A DNA stretch of 64,000 nt, taken from NCBI GenBank assembly GCA_930367215.1, contig OV884058.1:105919802-105983801 (forward strand), given 5' to 3'. The translations under genes were made by a program, and so were the position numbers. Source of the DNA: Pollenia angustigena (taxonomy: Eukaryota; Arthropoda; Insecta; Diptera; Polleniidae). The notes beneath the pieces are model-generated. The model ran no database searches. It had not been told where the DNA came from and saw only the letters and a program-made list of their open reading frames with translations. This document shows, in pieces, positions 1 to 11,634 of the stretch; position 1 is the stretch's first letter; the number at the start of each line of letters is the position of its first letter.

Positions 1-143
1 TAGAGCAATGGCTACGAAGGCCTTCAGCTAGATATGTTACAGAATACTTTATAAACTATAATTAATCTAAACAATATTTACAAAATATATACACTTAGGC
101 GATATACATTTGATACACAATTGAAGATAAATTTTTTTTTTTT
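1..143. other. edge of window, no gene seen
   Basis: AT-rich sequence with a T-run near 131-145. It lies downstream of the minus-strand LINE reading frame and is probably its 3' untranslated tail, but the end of the element lies outside the window. Confidence 0.4.
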
Positions 144-2490
144 TTATATGTCTTTGTATATTTTAATTGTTTTTAAATATTTTAGGATAGTGTTGATGTT
201 AGTTGGTGAGGGATTGGAGATGTATTGTAATGGATTAGATTTAAAAATGTGGTATCTCATAGCTGAAAATTTCGTGCAATATGATAAAATATGAGTAATG
301 GAAATGGTACTTGTATTGCAATATGGACATTGGTCCAATGAGTTAGGCTCCATTAGGTGTTTCTTTGTAATTAAAGTATGACCTAGCCTGAGTCTGATGA
401 ATTTAGAATAATCTTGGGTGCTAATAGCCTTATTGGTGTTAAAGTTGATATAGTCTCTAATATTTATTTTTTTCTATTAATTTCTCTATACCAACCCGAT
501 GTTTTTAACCATAGGTCCGTTTGTTGGATCAGTGAATTACGTATATAGCCGAGTATGTCGTTAGTATTTATGTTATTAGTAAAGAGGGGATCGGAGTGCA
601 GCTTTTGCGGCAGAATTCGCGAATTCATTGCCCGGAATTAAGCAGTGTCCAGGAATCCATAATAACAAGATCCTGGGATAGTTGTTTATTAAAAAATGTC
701 TTATGTTCGTGGCATAAAAATCATTGTTGTGGATGTTCTTTATGGCATGGATGGCCGAGAGTGAGTCAGTGCAGATAATATTGTTACTTGTTAGGTTTTT
801 TATATGTTTTATTGCTTCAAATATTGCTATTATTTCCGCAGAAAAGACTGTGGAATAGGAGGGGAGTATGGACGCTTTAATAATGGTGTTTTCGGTCGTA
901 ACGCTATATGAAAGGATTTGCTCGTTTTTCGAGCCGTCTGTATATAACAACTTATAATTTGTATACCTGTTAATAATTTCCTGAAAGCATTTTTTATAAA
1001 TAATTGGCGGAGTAGTATCTTTAGGGTATTGGCTTAGAGAGGTAATGAAACAGTTGGAATGTAAATACCATGGTGGCCGAGATGAGATAATAGTTTTGTT
1101 TTTAGGTGTTATTGGTAAGTTGTTAACTCTTCCAAAGTTAAAAATTCTACTAATAGTAGATTGGATTCTGTTTGAGTTAGATTTTTTTGCAAGTTGTTGT
1201 GTTATTTTGTGAATAGGTGAGTCTGAACTGTTGAGTACATTACGTAAAAGTTTAAAGGTGTAAATATCCCTACTTGTTTCAAGTGGAATGAAACCCGCTT
1301 CAAAAAGCATATTGTGGACTGGTGTGGTCCGAAACGCTTTGAGAGAAATTCTGAGGGAAGAATTAATAACAGTTTTGACCTTTTGCAATGAAGATTTAGG
1401 TGTCCAACCATACAAATAAATACCATAATGGATTTTCGATAATAGCAGGGCTTTAATAGCAGATATTACCGTGTAAGTGTTGCAATAAAATTTTTTGTTC
1501 GATAGGCATTTTATTATGTTAAGTCTACGGGTTAAATCATTTGTAATGTAAAGAATGTGGTCGTTCCAATTGTATTTCGAATTGAATATTAGACCTAAGA
1601 TTTTTAAAGAAGTAGTATTTTCTATTGTAAATGTCCCGGAGGATACGTTTGGTTGACAGGATCTTTTCCTGCAAATGTGCAAGTGTTTACATTTAGATAA
1701 GGATAGTTCCGCACCTGAATAATTACACCAGTTTTATATATGGTTTATCAGTGATTCAATATTAATGGTTTGATTTTTTTCTTTTGAAAGGGTTTTTATA
1801 ATGTAAAAATCATCAGCGTAAGCACAAAATTTGTATTCTTTAAGCGATAGTAAATATTCGCTAAGTTTGTTGTAGGAGATAAGGAATAAAATTACCGAGA
1901 GTGGCGACCCCTGTGGGATCCCATTGTGTAATGGGTATAGTTTGGAATATTGATTGCCTAGCTTTATTCTGATTTGCCTATTTGAAAGAAAGTTAACGAT
2001 ATACCGTATAATGTTGGGTCCTAATCCCCATTCGATTAATTGTTGTATTATTGTATGCCTGCCTATCTTGTCACAAGCTTTTGAAAAGTCTAATGATATA
2101 ATTGAGATATGATTTTTGTGTGAAAGTGAATTTGTAATTATGTGATCAATGAATAGGTGGGCATCCGTTACGGATTTTCCCTTCCTAAACCCTAGCTGGT
2201 GTGCGCAAAGAAAATTGTTAGTAGTAACATACCACCAAAGGCGGTTAGCTATTATTTTATCTAGGAGTTTCGAGATACATAGATTCAAAGAGATAGGTCT
2301 GTACGATTTTATTTGAGTTTTGTCTAAGTTAGGTTTCGGAATGGGGGCAATCGTACTAGTCTTGTAAAAATGAGGAATGTAGCTAGATAAAATTAGGTTG
2401 TAGAGATGAATAAGTCTGTGTTTTGTTTTATCATTGAGGTTTTTTATCATAGGGTATGAAATTCTATCAATACCGGGGGTTTCTCAATTT
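144..2490 (-). pseudogene. I-clade-like non-LTR retrotransposon (LINE) relic: RT, RNase H and terminal zinc knuckle
   Basis: Read on the minus strand, the first part (about 2490 to 1734) starts at PGIDRISYPM and holds reverse transcriptase blocks: SYRPISL, LDFSKACD, GIPQGSPL and the catalytic YADD. A frameshift leads into the second part (1682-576), with the rest of the RT region and an RNase H domain (TDGSK, FSAEI, CTDS and the IPGH..IPGNE block). Another frameshift around 576-353 leads to a C-terminal CPYC..H..C knuckle near 330-300. RT followed by RNase H and a CCHC-type knuckle fits the I clade and also LOA/Bilbo-type LINEs. No endonuclease or ORF1 is recognisable upstream, so the copy is 5'-truncated as well as frameshifted and is not expected to move. 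Confidence 0.85.
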
Positions 2491-2558
2491 GCCGAGAGCA
2501 AATTCCAACTCAGTGATAGTAATATTAAAAAATGTGGAATGCTTCACGATTTTGCGTG

Positions 2559-2591
<33 letters not shown>

Positions 2592-2739
2592 TCTGCCGAA
2601 GCAAGAACAATTTTTACCTAATTATTGCCAATCCTTATAGTTTTAGGGACTTTTAATCAATTATATGGCTGGTTTACAAAATTTTAAAAATTTTCGCGTT
2701 TTTATCGCTATTTTTGCAATTTTTTTTTGTTATTTTCCG

Positions 2740-3330
2740 ACATTTTGTTTTTTCCCAATTCAAACGGACAAGCAGAAAAGTTCGTTGGCACACTTAAACG
2801 CGCGTTAAAAAAAATCGTATAGGGGAAAACCGTCCGCAGACGCCCTTCAAACCTTCTTGGAGATATATCGTTCGACTCCTAATCCCAATGCACCAAACAA
2901 ACCTATTTTGATATGTTATTGAAACCAGTACAAAATTATCCATTACGAGACATCAAAATGGAGAACTAGTATAACAACAAACATGGTACCAAAAATATAA
3001 ATTTTAACACTGGAGACTTGGTGTACGCAAAGCACTATAAACGCAACAAAAGTTTTTGGGTACCAGGATGAATAATAGAGAGAATTGGGAATGTTATTTA
3101 CAACATTCAAATTGAAACTGATGATCGAAATATTCTTGGAAGAGCTCACTCGGATCAATTAAGATTAAGATCTTTAATGGTAGAATCTTCACAATCGACA
3201 GAGTTTCAGATTGTTGAAAAAGCCGCAGCTGACGATTTTGTTACACCTCCAAGTGTACCAGTCATCGGTAATCCTGGTCGGATTACTATGCGCAGACAAC
3301 CAGCCGACCCTGTTTCCAGGACGCCTTAAT
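2740..3330 (+). pseudogene. Ty3/gypsy-type retrotransposon integrase C-terminal relic
   Basis: Broken plus-strand frames encode the end of a gypsy-type integrase: an SNGQAEKFVGTLKRAL block at about 2758-2806, then degenerate sequence with several stops, a NNKHGT block near 2970, a tract reading GDLVYA and then a block resembling the GPY/F-side tail (IERIGNV..YNIQIE), ending around 3300. These signatures belong to long-terminal-repeat retrotransposons common in flies. Stops and frameshifts make it non-functional. AATAAA occurs at about 3470, but no LTR pair could be identified. The boundary with the LINE relic upstream is not visible. Confidence 0.75.
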
Positions 3331-3686
3331 GAATTTTTTGAAAACGGAGATTTAAGGGGCAACCCTGCCCTATACGTAAAAGTACTCTTTTCATAATTTG
3401 AATTTACTGTCTTTTTAGTTTGTACTTGAATTACTCCGTCTATCGACACACACGTTTTGTTCCTTTGTTAAATAAAGATATATTTAAGTTTTATATTAAT
3501 TTGTTGTCTTTTATTTAATCGGCACACCTAGAAGCACAACATTATTTTTTTTAAATTTGTATACTAACATTTTATTATTATATAAAAGCACCTCGGCCCA
3601 AAGTGTCTAATGTGCAGCCCAAGTGTTCACTAAAGTAGATTACGGCTACAAATAAAGCCAATTATTCTACACGGTGAGAGGTTGTA
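3331..3686. other. no gene seen; possible remnant 3' tail of the gypsy relic
   Basis: AT-rich sequence with AATAAA-type motifs near 3470 and 3650. No reading frame or repeat could be supported. It ends at the TA that flanks the mariner-like element. Confidence 0.35.
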
Positions 3687-3792
3687 TCGGGTGTTTTTTT
3701 CAGTGGTATAGAACTTCGAATTGAAATATAACACAAGAAAATCGTTTTAATGACCATCAATTTGGCTTTATTGGAAGGATAATTTTATGCCA

Positions 3793-4878
3793 TTAATGTT
3801 TAAATATGATTTCAGGCATGTGGCCGCCGCGGCTGGCTCGAATAAAGCCAATTCTACAGGTCCAATTTTCAACAATTTTTTCGAGCATATGGGGCGGTAT
3901 GTCGGCAATAACGCCACAAATGTTGGCTTCCAATTCCCCTAACGTTTCTGGTTTGTTGGCGTAGACGAGCGACTTCACATATCCCCAAAGAAAATAATCC
4001 AATGGTGTCAAATCACACGATCTTTGTGGCCAATTGACAGGTCCATTCCGCGAAATTATGCGCTCATCGAATGTTTCCTTCAATAAATCGATTGTGGCGT
4101 GCGCTGTGTGGCATGTAGCGCCGTCTTGTTGGAACCACAACTCATCCACATTCATGCCATCCAATTCGGGAACAAAATAGTCGGTTATCATGGCTCTATA
4201 CCGGTCTCCATTAACGGTAACTGCCTCTCCAGCATTATTTCGGAAGAAGTATGGCCCAATTACTCCACCAGCCCATAGAGCACACCAAGCAGTCAGTTTT
4301 TGTGGATGTAATGGCGTCTCAAGGGTCTCATGTGGATTCTCTTCACTCCAAATGCGGCAATTTTGCTTGTTGACGTAGCCATTCAACCAAAAATGAGCCT
4401 CATCACTGAACAAAATTTTGCCATGAAAATCAGCATCGAGATCAATCTCATTTTCGGCCCATACACCAAAATCACGACGCATTGCATGGTCTCGCGGCTT
4501 TAATTGTTGCACAAGCTGGATCTTGTAAGGTCGCAAGCCAAGATCTTTGCGCAAAATCTTCCATAAAATTGATGGACAAAGCTCCAATTGCTGTGCACGG
4601 TGGCGAATCGATTCATTTGGGTCCTCTTCAACACTTTGCTCTACAGCGGCAATTGTTTCTTCGGTGCGCACTGTTCGACGTCTCTGCGGATGCGTATTAT
4701 CACATAGAGTAAACGTAGTGCGAAAACGATCCATGGTTAACCGAATTAATTGCTCTGATGGACGATTATGTCGACCATAAAATGGACGGAGCTTGCGTTA
4801 AACTTCGCGAACTGAACCGTTATTTTCTAAATAAATTTGCACGATTTGCAAGCGTTGTTCTTTTGTCAACCTGTTCAT
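3793..4878 (-). pseudogene. mariner-like transposase (DD41D) with one nonsense codon
   Basis: The predicted start (ATG, complement of 4876-4878) opens with the helix-turn-helix MNRLTKEQRLQIV and gives 361 codons. It is interrupted by one TAA at 4798-4800 (codon 27); the rest is open. Catalytic residues are the Asp in FSDEAHF, the Asp in QQDGATCH 92 residues further on, and the second Asp of CDLTPLDYFLWG, with 41 residues between the last two (DD41D). After the stop, an in-frame ATG at 4734 would still give 313 aa with all three Asp but without the first DNA-binding helix. The protein would cut and paste the flanking element in the nucleus. The single defect suggests a young copy. Confidence 0.9.
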
Positions 4879-4894
4879 GATGAAATGGCAAACC

Positions 4895-5178
4895 CAAGGC
4901 CTATCCAATAGGTCTGCTTACTACTACAACAATACAACAATACAAAAAACAACAGGCATTTTGTTTGTGTAAAATTCCTCGCCGTTGTCAAAATCTTACT
5001 ACTACATAGGCAAAACAAAAGAAAAAATGTGTTTTGTGTGCATGTATGTGTGGCAAAAAACCAAAACAGTAAACAAAAATATACACGTATAAGGAAAATG
5101 TAAACAACTCTTGATATCGTTGAGGAAAAAACCAAATAAACATCTGGCTTCTTAAGCAGACCTATTGGATAGACCTTG
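4895..5178. mobile_element. CAAGG-type MITE, type d, inside the mariner leader
   Basis: A 284-bp insertion with about 28-bp inverted termini beginning CAAGGCCTATCCAATAGG, with one mismatch. It is flanked by a perfect 8-bp direct repeat GGCAAACC (4887-4894 and 5179-5186). No coding capacity. An 8-bp duplication fits hAT- or P-type transposition. Confidence 0.88.
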
Positions 5179-5284
5179 GGCAAACCAAACTGAACATAAA
5201 TGACATTAGAGTTGCCAGATTTGACCACAAAATGCCAGTTTTATCTCTATTCGAAAAACAAACCTGTAAAAAAAACACCCGATA

Positions 5285-5762
5285 TAATTCAACTGAAGCC
5301 ATTTAAAAACTTAGAAAATGCTGAAATTTTTCCAAGATTTGTGCTAACAATTTATAAACAGTATGAAATTTTATTTAAAACTACGTACATTTTAGGAACT
5401 CATTTTAAACAAAATTTTAAAATTGTTTATAGTTAGACAAATTTAGGTGACCCGTAATACCCCTGATGTAAGCAAAATACAAGCGATTTTTTATGCTTTG
5501 GTCTGATTTAAAAGATTCTATAAAAATAAATTTTAGACCATGAAATTTCAAAATTACTATTATTCAGCAGTTATCAGCACAAATTTGATTCAGATCTTTC
5601 GTTAGATTAACATGAAATGCCCCAAACATTTACACTACAGAATTTTTATCTTGGGACCATTTAATTCAATTTTTACATTACAATGATACATTTTCAGGCA
5701 ATAAAAAAATGGAAAATAATTTTTATAGTCAACATGATTAGGGCATTTCTAAGATTCTCTAA
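5285..5762. other. no gene seen
   Basis: AT-rich spacer between the mariner-like element and the left arm of the long-TIR transposon. No reading frame or repeat recognised. Confidence 0.5.
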
Positions 5763-6422
5763 ATGGGGGATTTCATGTCAAGTGACCCAATTTTGAAATC
5801 GATGTCCTCCGATTTGGATGAAATTGGCACCAAGGTTAATCCTATTGGATAGTAGCTTAGACACAAATTTTCAACAATATCGGTCTAAAAGTTTCTGATT
5901 TAGTGGGGGTCAAAGTTTGACATTTTGGCCATACAGGTGTTCTTTCTTATCCATGTAACTTATTACCTATTGGTGTTAGCAAAATTTGTCCCAAGTAGCT
6001 TCGATAGCTATTTGATCCATCTTTTGAAAAAATTTTTTTATTGTTTTTTAAAAATTTTTTTCTTTTTTTATTTTTTTTTAGCGGGAATGTTTTTTTTTTT
6101 TTTTTGTTCAAAAGAAAGCTTATGTCTTTTCCTTTAAGGTACTTTTGGTAGCTTTTTGGGATGCGAGTGGCTTATGTAAAAAAAAAATAATTTCTAACTC
6201 TAGACGAATTTTTGAATTTTTTCCTATTTGTGTTTAAGTGTTTCTAAAGCCTTAAAAATAAAACGTATGAAAAGAAACTAGACAAATAAACCTTTCCGAC
6301 GGTATGTTACAAACCCAACATATATTTTATACCTTCGATACTGTAATGCCCACAATATGTTAATCCCAGGAATAAAATTACTTTTTTTCTGTAGAAATGT
6401 TGACAAATTAAATTCTTTTTAT
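5763..6422 (+). repeat. left long terminal inverted repeat
   Basis: Matches the reverse complement of 10295-10973 over its whole length, with indels mainly in homopolymer T/A tracts around 6010-6110. It contains recognisable blocks such as CAAGTAGCTTCGATAGC. AT-rich and without coding potential. Confidence 0.85.
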
Positions 6423-6620
6423 TAATTTGTAATAATAATTGAATTAATATAAAATTATAATAATAATAATTTCTAATAATAATAAAAAGATAAATAATTT
6501 AATAAAATTTTATCTTAATCACATTTTATATCCTAATTTTTTTTACATTTTATTTGTTGTAGCTGATGAAGTTTGCAAATTTTCAAATACCCAGTCTTTC
6601 ACCCTACCTATGTATCGCCC

Positions 6621-8571
6621 TTATTTTCTGCTTTTTGCCAATCCTTTGTTGGCGTTACTTCGTTTAGCTGTTGATTTCGCTGCTGGTTTTGGAAAGAAAT
6701 CGCATTGAGAGGCAGAAAACTTTTTCAACTTGAGTCTTCCATCGTCAAGCGGTATAAAAGCATGGTATTGAGCGGTGCCATCGATTGTTCCAGCAGCATC
6801 GAATCTGCTCTTCAGTGTTTTCAATGTTTCCGCATGATCCTCTTTGCTACTAAAAACTATTTCAGTTTTTTTACAATAATTCTTTGCCTAATGGAATAAA
6901 GTAGTCGCATCTAAGATGCGATCTTGATGAGAGCACTGGAGACAATACTTCGCTGCATTTCTTTTGTGGTTTGCTCCAACACCATCACATGCTCCTTTAC
7001 CATGAGCAGTAGAATAAAAATGCCAATCAGCTGGCATTCCAAAATCTTTTTCATGAGCTAAAAGATTTGCGAAGCTACTTTTGTTTTTAAAATGTTGACG
7101 AGCTCCGTCCGAAATGTAGTATACCTTTTCTACTGTAAAATTACATTTAAGATAATTAAGTATTATCTTCTGGTATTCATAAGAAACGGTATCATGTTTT
7201 AAATCGTTGGATATGATTGCCATGCTTTTGTGTTCCAGTTTTTCATCTTTTATGTATTGAATAACTACTGTGAATATAGTTGCTTGGTCGTTATTGAAGT
7301 GGAATGACTGTACGGCATCCTGAAGAACATATTTATAGTTCTCTGCGAAATCAAACGAAATGTATCTTGAAATCCTTGAAGAATGACCACTGCTCTTTGA
7401 CTAAAAAGTCATGGGTTCTCAAATTTAGCAATCCTCTACACATTTCTTCCACAAAATCATCTACATTTGAAATGATAGTTTTCAATGTGCATCTTTCAGT
7501 TTGAAGCCAAGATTCAAATTGTATCTCCTCAATACATTCTCGCTCAAAAGAGTTAATACAATTCTCTTTGATGAATGTTGTTTCCGGGCAATTTGAACAT
7601 TCGCCTAAGTGGCAAGAAGTTGTTGCATTAGGACACATAGTCAATTTAAGGCAATCGCGGTAATCGTGCAATTCTTCTTGTGAATTATCTGTTAAATACC
7701 TTAAGTTAATTTCCTTTAACATCAGTTTAACATTTTCATGGTAAATGCAAACGCATACTGTGTAAGTTCCGCTGCTTCCTGCCAAAACGCAGTGTTATGG
7801 CCTCATTTGGGTAAATTTTGTGAAGCTAATTTTGACATCATCGTGTTCTGTTTGAAATGTTGCGAATAACTCATTCAGGTTGCAGAGAACCATTATCTTT
7901 TGCATTTGAACTTTCTTGCCATCGATTCGTACGGACATCCAGTCTTTCATCCCTGGCATCAAGCGACTCATATCATCTCGCTGATAAAACTGAGTTACTA
8001 GAGCTTCAGTTTCGCACTCTAAAGTTTTCTCCTTCTTTTTGTTTGGGAGTGTAAGAATACCATGCTCAGCAACCAATTTTTTTGCAATTTCAGCCATTAT
8101 TTTTGCACAACTCCATGTGGATGGAGCAAGCGTAAGAAGTTGAATTCTTTCAGCCTTGTTCTGTGACGTCTTGTATTTCTCTTTTGTTTGTTACAGAACT
8201 TCTACTGCATCCTTATGATATTTGTTTTGCCACTAATTCTTTGAACGTATACCTTCTACTGAAAAGTTAGAATAACCATCATCATCAACAGTTCTGTCAT
8301 CATTCTCAGAATTACTTTTGTCTTCATCTGGGATAACTTCAACGCAAGGCTCATTACTATTCAAGTCCGGTAATTCGTTTAACTTTCTTAGCTCTTTCCT
8401 GCATGACCCACAAATTTTCCACCGTTTTGACAGCGTAGGGAATTTTTTTAATAAGCCGTCGGAAATATTTCGCATATCCGATGATCTGTGAACTTTTTTG
8501 TTAAAGGGATTAAAACAAAAAGAAGCAAATATATCACTTTGAAGCTTTGCCTTTTTCGGAGCTGTAGACAT
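6621..8571 (-). pseudogene. transposase-like protein of unrecognised superfamily, about 650 codons, 4 stops and 1 frameshift
   Basis: One minus-strand frame runs from ATG 8571 to about 7357, interrupted only by stops at 8233-8235, 8191-8193 and 7795-7797. A frameshift near 7357 moves it to a second frame that continues to 6621 with one stop at 6888-6890. Order of blocks: a Cys/His cluster CFNPFNKKVH..ICGSCRKEL near residue 20-55; AERIQLLTLAPSTWS; FYQRDDMSRLMPGMKDW; a cysteine-rich CHLGECSNCPE stretch; ENYKYVLQDAVQSFHF; ISNDLKHDT; YISDGARQHFKNK; and WHFYSTAHGKGACDGVGA. I recall similar proteins as repeated hypothetical proteins in insects and cnidarians, which suggests a widespread transposon family. 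Catalytic residues are not proven; Asp in ISND, ISDG and the ACDG block are candidates. Confidence 0.72.
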
Positions 8572-8740
8572 TGTAAAAATTAATTATGTAAATAACACAC
8601 GTCTAAGCTGTAACGCTGTTTCAAAAAAACTGAATACCGAAAGTCGTCAAAATGACAATAAATAGTTTTTTTAAGATCATATAGGTAGTGCATTTTAATG
8701 AAGGTGTCTAATTTTTTTTTATAAGGGTGAAGAAGGGCTT

Positions 8741-9291
8741 ATGGCTAATAAATCACTGATGGTTTAAACGCTGGTTTAGTTGAACTAAACTTGAACTTAT
8801 ATGTAGTTTAAACTCAACAACTATAAATCAGTGTCCCATGTATTATATGTTGTCAAAAAAATAACATGTGGCAGCACTACGATAAATCTTATCTAATTCA
8901 TATGGTCTGTATTGGTAGTTTAAACGCCCAACTTTATGCGTTTAAAGAGGGTTTATGTGTTTAGTGATTTATAGATTTGTTGGTTTAAACACATTTTAAA
9001 CCAAAAAGAGAGTTTAACTTGCTCTGATTTTTTTGCCCTAAGGGCCAACCAACAAATCTATAAATCACTAAACATATAAACCATCTATAAACGCATAAAA
9101 TTGGGCGTTTAAACTACCAATACAGACCATATGAATTTGATAAGATTTATCGTAGTGCTGCCACATGTTATTTTTTTAACCACATATAATACATGGGACA
9201 CTGATTTACAGCTGTTGAGTTTAAACTATATATAAATTCAAGTTTAGTTCAACTAAACCAGCGTTTAAACCATCAGTGATTTTTTAGCCAT
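8741..9291. mobile_element. foldback MITE, about 255-bp arms
   Basis: An almost perfect palindrome: the left arm from ATGGCTAATAAATCACTGATGG pairs with the right arm ending in the complement. The centre lies near 9005-9050. Both arms are dense in TTTAAAC motifs. No coding sequence; no certain target duplication. It is nested in the long-TIR transposon. Confidence 0.82.
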
Positions 9292-9405
9292 TAGTGTGGT
9301 TAACCGCATGTTACATAATAAAAATAATAAAGTACCCTTTTTAACCAATTATTACTAATAATAAAAAAATAAGCCACCTGTAAATTTTCACCTTCTAAAC
9401 ATAAT

Positions 9406-10078
9406 CACCCCTATCGCGAATAACAGTGGAATTTTTGTTCCCATGAAATTTTCATTCCCCTCGAAGGGAAAAAGCAATCGTGAATTTCGTGTGAAAAGTT
9501 TTTAACGCTATTCGTTCCAGTGAACGTAAAAAAAAGAAGAAAGATTAAAAAATATTAAAAATCCATGAAATTTTTGTTCAAAAATATACAAGTATATATT
9601 TTAAAGAAAAGTTAAAATATTAAAACAAAATATTTAGTCCTGGGGGAATAGTTTGACTACGACGTTAGTTTTTTGCACATTTTAAATTTTATGTAGTAAA
9701 ATATTTTCCAAAATTCTGCCACCAAGTCAATCGAAAGCTTCACAAATCCGCAGGCAATCGACCTGTTGTCTTGCATTTTGTTGAGCAATATATCGTTTTG
9801 TGCCTTATTTACTTATTAACCCTTAATATTCGATTTATAGGAGGAGCTATTTACATACATGATCTGTTCCCTATCAAAAATAAATTGAGAAAATCTAAAG
9901 GAAATGTGAACAAATTACGAGGGAAAAAATTTTTCACGATAAGGGGAACTTTTTCCCATCAATAATTTTTCACGTTATTATTCTCCTTTGAATTACAATT
10001 TTTCATGGGAGTTGTTCATGATCGCAATTATGTGAAAAAGGGAAAATTACGAGGGAAAAATTATTCACGATAGGGGTG
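9406..10078. mobile_element. MITE with CACCCCTATCG termini
   Basis: Terminal inverted repeats CACCCCTATCGCGAATAA (left) and the complement of CACCCCTATCGTGAATAA (right), about 18 bp with one mismatch, followed by further inverted similarity around GAAAAATT/AATTTTTC. 673 bp, no open frame of interest. Nested in the long-TIR transposon. Confidence 0.75.
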
Positions 10079-10294
10079 TATATTAAAAAAATACCTGTTA
10101 ACTTCTATCTCTCCACCCACATTTTAAAGGCAAGTGTCATAAAATAATAAATCAACTGGTATTTCGGAGAATGGTCATAAAATATTTCCACCTGATTTAA
10201 AAACTTGTCTCTGGGACACCTGATATTTTGACAACAAAAATCACATTTAGTATTACGTGCGCTCAAATCTGTATATTTTTTTATGTAGGAAAAA

Positions 10295-10973
10295 TTAAAA
10301 AAAGGATTTAATTTGTCAACATTTCTACAGAAAAAAGTGATTTTATTCCTGCGATTAACATATTGTGGGCCGGAAAGGTCGGAAAGGTTTATTTGTCTAG
10401 TTTCTTTTCATACGTTTTATTTTTAAGATTTTAGAAACACTTAAACACAAATAGGAAAAATTTCAAAATAGTCCGTATGCTAAAAATTGAAAAACGCTCG
10501 TCTAGAGTTAGAAATTATTTTTTTTTACATAAGCCACTCGCATCCCAAAAAGCTACAAAAAGTACCTTAAAGGAAAAGACATAAGCTTTCTTTTGAACAA
10601 AAAAAAAAAAAAAAAAAAACATTCCCGCTAAAAAAAAAATAAAAAAAAGTTTTAAATTTAAAAAAAAAAATTAAAAAAAAATTTTTAAAAAAACAATAAA
10701 AAATTGTTTCAAAAGATGGATCAAATAGCTATCGAAGCTACTTGGGACAAATTTTGCTAGCACCAATAAGTAATAAGTTACATGGATAAGAAAGAACACC
10801 TGTATGGCCAAAATGTCAAACTTTGAACCCCACTAACTCAGAAACTTTTAGACCGATATTGTTGAAAATTTGTGTCTAAACTACTATCCAATAGGAGTAA
10901 CCTTGGTGCCAATTTCATCCAAATCGGAGGACATCGATTTCAAAATTGGGTCACTTGACATGAAACCCCCCAT
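10295..10973 (-). repeat. right long terminal inverted repeat
   Basis: Reverse complement of the left arm (5763-6422), including the A-tract counterparts at 10590-10700 and the outer CCCCCCAT end. Confidence 0.85.
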
Positions 10974-11412
10974 ATGTATAATTGTTTTTTACAAGACAGG
11001 TACGACGTTTCTTAAGGTAAAACTAATCTATTTTCATGCGAAATTTGTTTTTAATGCAATTATTTGTAGTCAAAAATTATAATAGTTAACAATAGTTCAG
11101 TTCATCAATGTTCATTAAAATAAAGCTAAAACAAGCTGGAAACATTTCATAAAAATCCTAAATAAAATGCAGAAATGCTAAAAGAAAGTTTTGCAGCTAA
11201 TTTAAATTTTTAATTCTTAATTTAACTGCAAACATGGTCTTACTTTTGCGCTTTTACTTAGTAATTCACCGACCTATTTCCGAACTTTTTCACATATAAT
11301 AATCAAGTTGATACTGGCTGACTCTGTCACTGGCTATGGGTTTCACAAAGGGACCGCTATAAGCACCTAAGTGAGCCGTCCTCGTGTCGGTTGCCCATTG
11401 AACCTAACGTAG
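10974..11412. other. no gene seen
   Basis: Spacer between two DNA transposons. No frame or repeat could be supported. Confidence 0.45.
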
Positions 11413-11634
11413 GCCCCGATTACCGTACAACAGTTGTTAATTTAGTGTTGTATTTTTTTAAATGCGATCATGATTTACAGCTGTTGTCAGCACTGTTGTA
11501 TTTGGAGTTGTCTATGTTCTGTAACATCGATTATCGTTTACAACATGTGCATTTATGTGTTGTCAGCACTGTCAAAAACTTACAACTGCTTATTTGCTGT
11601 TGTTTTGTGAACGTTACAAGTTAAAAAGACGAAA

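Larger units (their letters stand above)
3687..5282 (-). mobile_element. mariner-like element, DD41D type, nearly intact (copy 1)
   Basis: A 1596-bp element bounded by TA on both sides (3685-3686 and 5283-5284). Its imperfect terminal inverted repeats both start TCGGGTGTTTTTTT. It carries one transposase gene on the minus strand (4878-3793). A 284-bp MITE is inserted in the short leader between the gene start and the right terminus, so without it the element is about 1.3 kb, normal for the Tc1/mariner superfamily. The catalytic spacing resembles the rosa type described from tephritid flies. Confidence 0.88.
5763..10973 (-). mobile_element. DNA transposon with about 660-bp terminal inverted repeats, unassigned superfamily
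   Basis: Two long, nearly identical arms in opposite orientation (5763-6422 and 10295-10973) enclose one decayed minus-strand gene at 8571-6621. Outer ends read ATGGGGG then TTTCATGTCAAGTGACCC on each side. Inner ends stop at the shared tract GAAATGTTGACAAATTAAAT. Two unrelated MITEs (8741-9291 and 9406-10078) sit between the gene and the right arm; without them the element would be about 4 kb. No clear target duplication was found. The organisation is that of a cut-and-paste element, but the gene does not match the Tc1/mariner, hAT, piggyBac, Harbinger, P or Mutator signatures I know. Confidence 0.8.

Noticed and set aside
4190..4780. plus-strand frames of 60-80 codons
   Set aside because: Shadows of the mariner transposase coded on the minus strand.
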